From Candidatus Thorarchaeota archaeon SMTZ1-45 (GTDB lineage Archaea > Asgardarchaeota > Thorarchaeia > Thorarchaeales > Thorarchaeaceae): a stretch of 41,943 nucleotides of DNA. The notes under the pieces were generated by a model. The model saw nothing but the letters and a program-made list of their open reading frames with translations, searched no databases and was not told the origin of the DNA. Position numbers and translations under genes: made by a program. Position 1 is the first letter of the stretch. Every line of letters begins with the position of its first letter. The stretch is from positions 1 through 41,943 of the forward strand of contig LRSL01000075.1 in NCBI GenBank assembly GCA_001563335.1. Reading direction: 5' to 3'. Shown piece by piece: positions 41,540-41,943 of this stretch.

Positions 41540-41943
41540 TTATTCGGTCAGTATTATCGTATCTGTAACAATATCGTATATTTCATCAACAACTTCAACG
41601 AGTGGTTTTGTGGCGTCAATCACTTCAAAGTTCCCACTATCGTTCTCAGCTATTTCAAGATACGTTTGACGGACTTTGACGAGACGATCTAATTTTTCAA
41701 ACTGAAGATTGGCTATTCCAGTTCTTCCAGTAGCACGTTCTAATCCAATCTCAGCAGGAACATCAAGAATGAAAACGACATCTGGTTCGGGAGCTGAGAT
41801 GTCCTCACGATTTCTTTGAAGAATTTCTTTCCAGTGTAGATCCATGACAGTTGATTGATATGCACCAGTTGCGAAAAAGTACCGGTCTAATAGAACAACC
41901 TTTCCGCCCTCCAGCGCAGGTCTTATTCGGTTGATAATATGCC
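41540..41943 (-). CDS. tmk: Thymidylate kinase, 3' part (5' end outside window)
   Basis: The frame is open through the right edge, so the ATG at 41845 is internal. Reading in from the edge, the frame gives 'VVLLDRYFFATGAYQSTV', which is the DR(Y/H/F)...AYQ segment of dTMP kinase, then 'PDVVFILDVPAEIGLERATG' with the LID arginine region, and 'VRQTYLEIAE' toward the C-terminus. The P-loop lies outside the window. The enzyme phosphorylates dTMP to dTDP for DNA synthesis. Confidence 0.88.
   Translation of the reverse strand, partial: HIINRIRPALEGGKVVLLDRYFFATGAYQSTVMDLHWKEILQRNREDISAPEPDVVFILDVPAEIGLERATGRTGIANLQFEKLDRLVKVRQTYLEIAENDSGNFEVIDATKPLVEVVDEIYDIVTDTIILTE

Noticed and set aside
1..41943. 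CRISPR arrays, insertion sequences, prophage genes
   Set aside because: No regularly spaced repeats, transposase, integrase or phage structural genes were seen on either strand.

Overview
The window looks like chromosomal DNA of an Asgard archaeon. It combines archaeal informational and metabolic genes (archaeal-type IleRS, EF-2, RtcB, the archaeal pantoate kinase/phosphopantothenate synthetase route to CoA, a tetraether lipid synthase) with several small GTPases of Ras/Arf/MglA type, a roadblock/LC7 protein, longin-like domains and a TPR protein. By eye the GC content is moderate, a little above 40 percent. Thorarchaeia or a relative fits, but the class is an inference. Starts use ATG, GTG and TTG, and many have Shine-Dalgarno sequences. 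No insertion sequence, prophage or CRISPR array is visible.

Layout. 1-7 kb: the end of a surface protein, a small unknown gene behind a palindromic promoter, a TldE/TldD protease pair, a PhzF-like enzyme, a small membrane protein and a methyltransferase. 7-10 kb: tetraether synthase (Tes), a MazG-like pyrophosphohydrolase and an unknown CxxC protein. 10-17 kb: ileS, an M20 peptidase and an EF-2 whose diphthamide loop is degenerate. 17-20 kb: a membrane protein, a methyltransferase, tRNA-Gln(CTG) and an MglA-like GTPase. 20-27 kb: an aminotransferase/metallo-beta-lactamase-fold pair, an unknown gene behind a highly structured leader, then a tightly overlapping CoA operon (pantoate kinase, phosphopantothenate synthetase, PanE, CoaBC). 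27-33 kb: roadblock protein, a 1269-residue surface protein with a gingipain-like (C25) domain, TPR protein, small GTPase. 33-36 kb: selenophosphate synthetase SelD, read through an in-frame TGA as selenocysteine, divergent from rtcB. 36-42 kb: EamA transporter, deoxyribosyltransferase-like protein, ssDNA-binding OB protein, a three-part longin-like/GTPase/acidic-tail protein, a long structured non-coding region, a longin-like/winged-helix protein and the 3' part of thymidylate kinase.

The most interesting items are these. First, the selenocysteine SelD, whose N-terminal 52 codons are lost in a naive ORF call, with a candidate SECIS hairpin over its stop codon. Second, five structured non-coding elements (about 6.87, 17.25, 18.7, 22.0-22.14 and 39.8-40.05 kb) that match no RNA family I recognise; the 22.0 kb one starts where a TATA box predicts and ends on a start codon. 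Third, the altered EF-2. Fourth, the small GTPase/roadblock/longin gene set. Helices were found by eye; no folding or database search was run.
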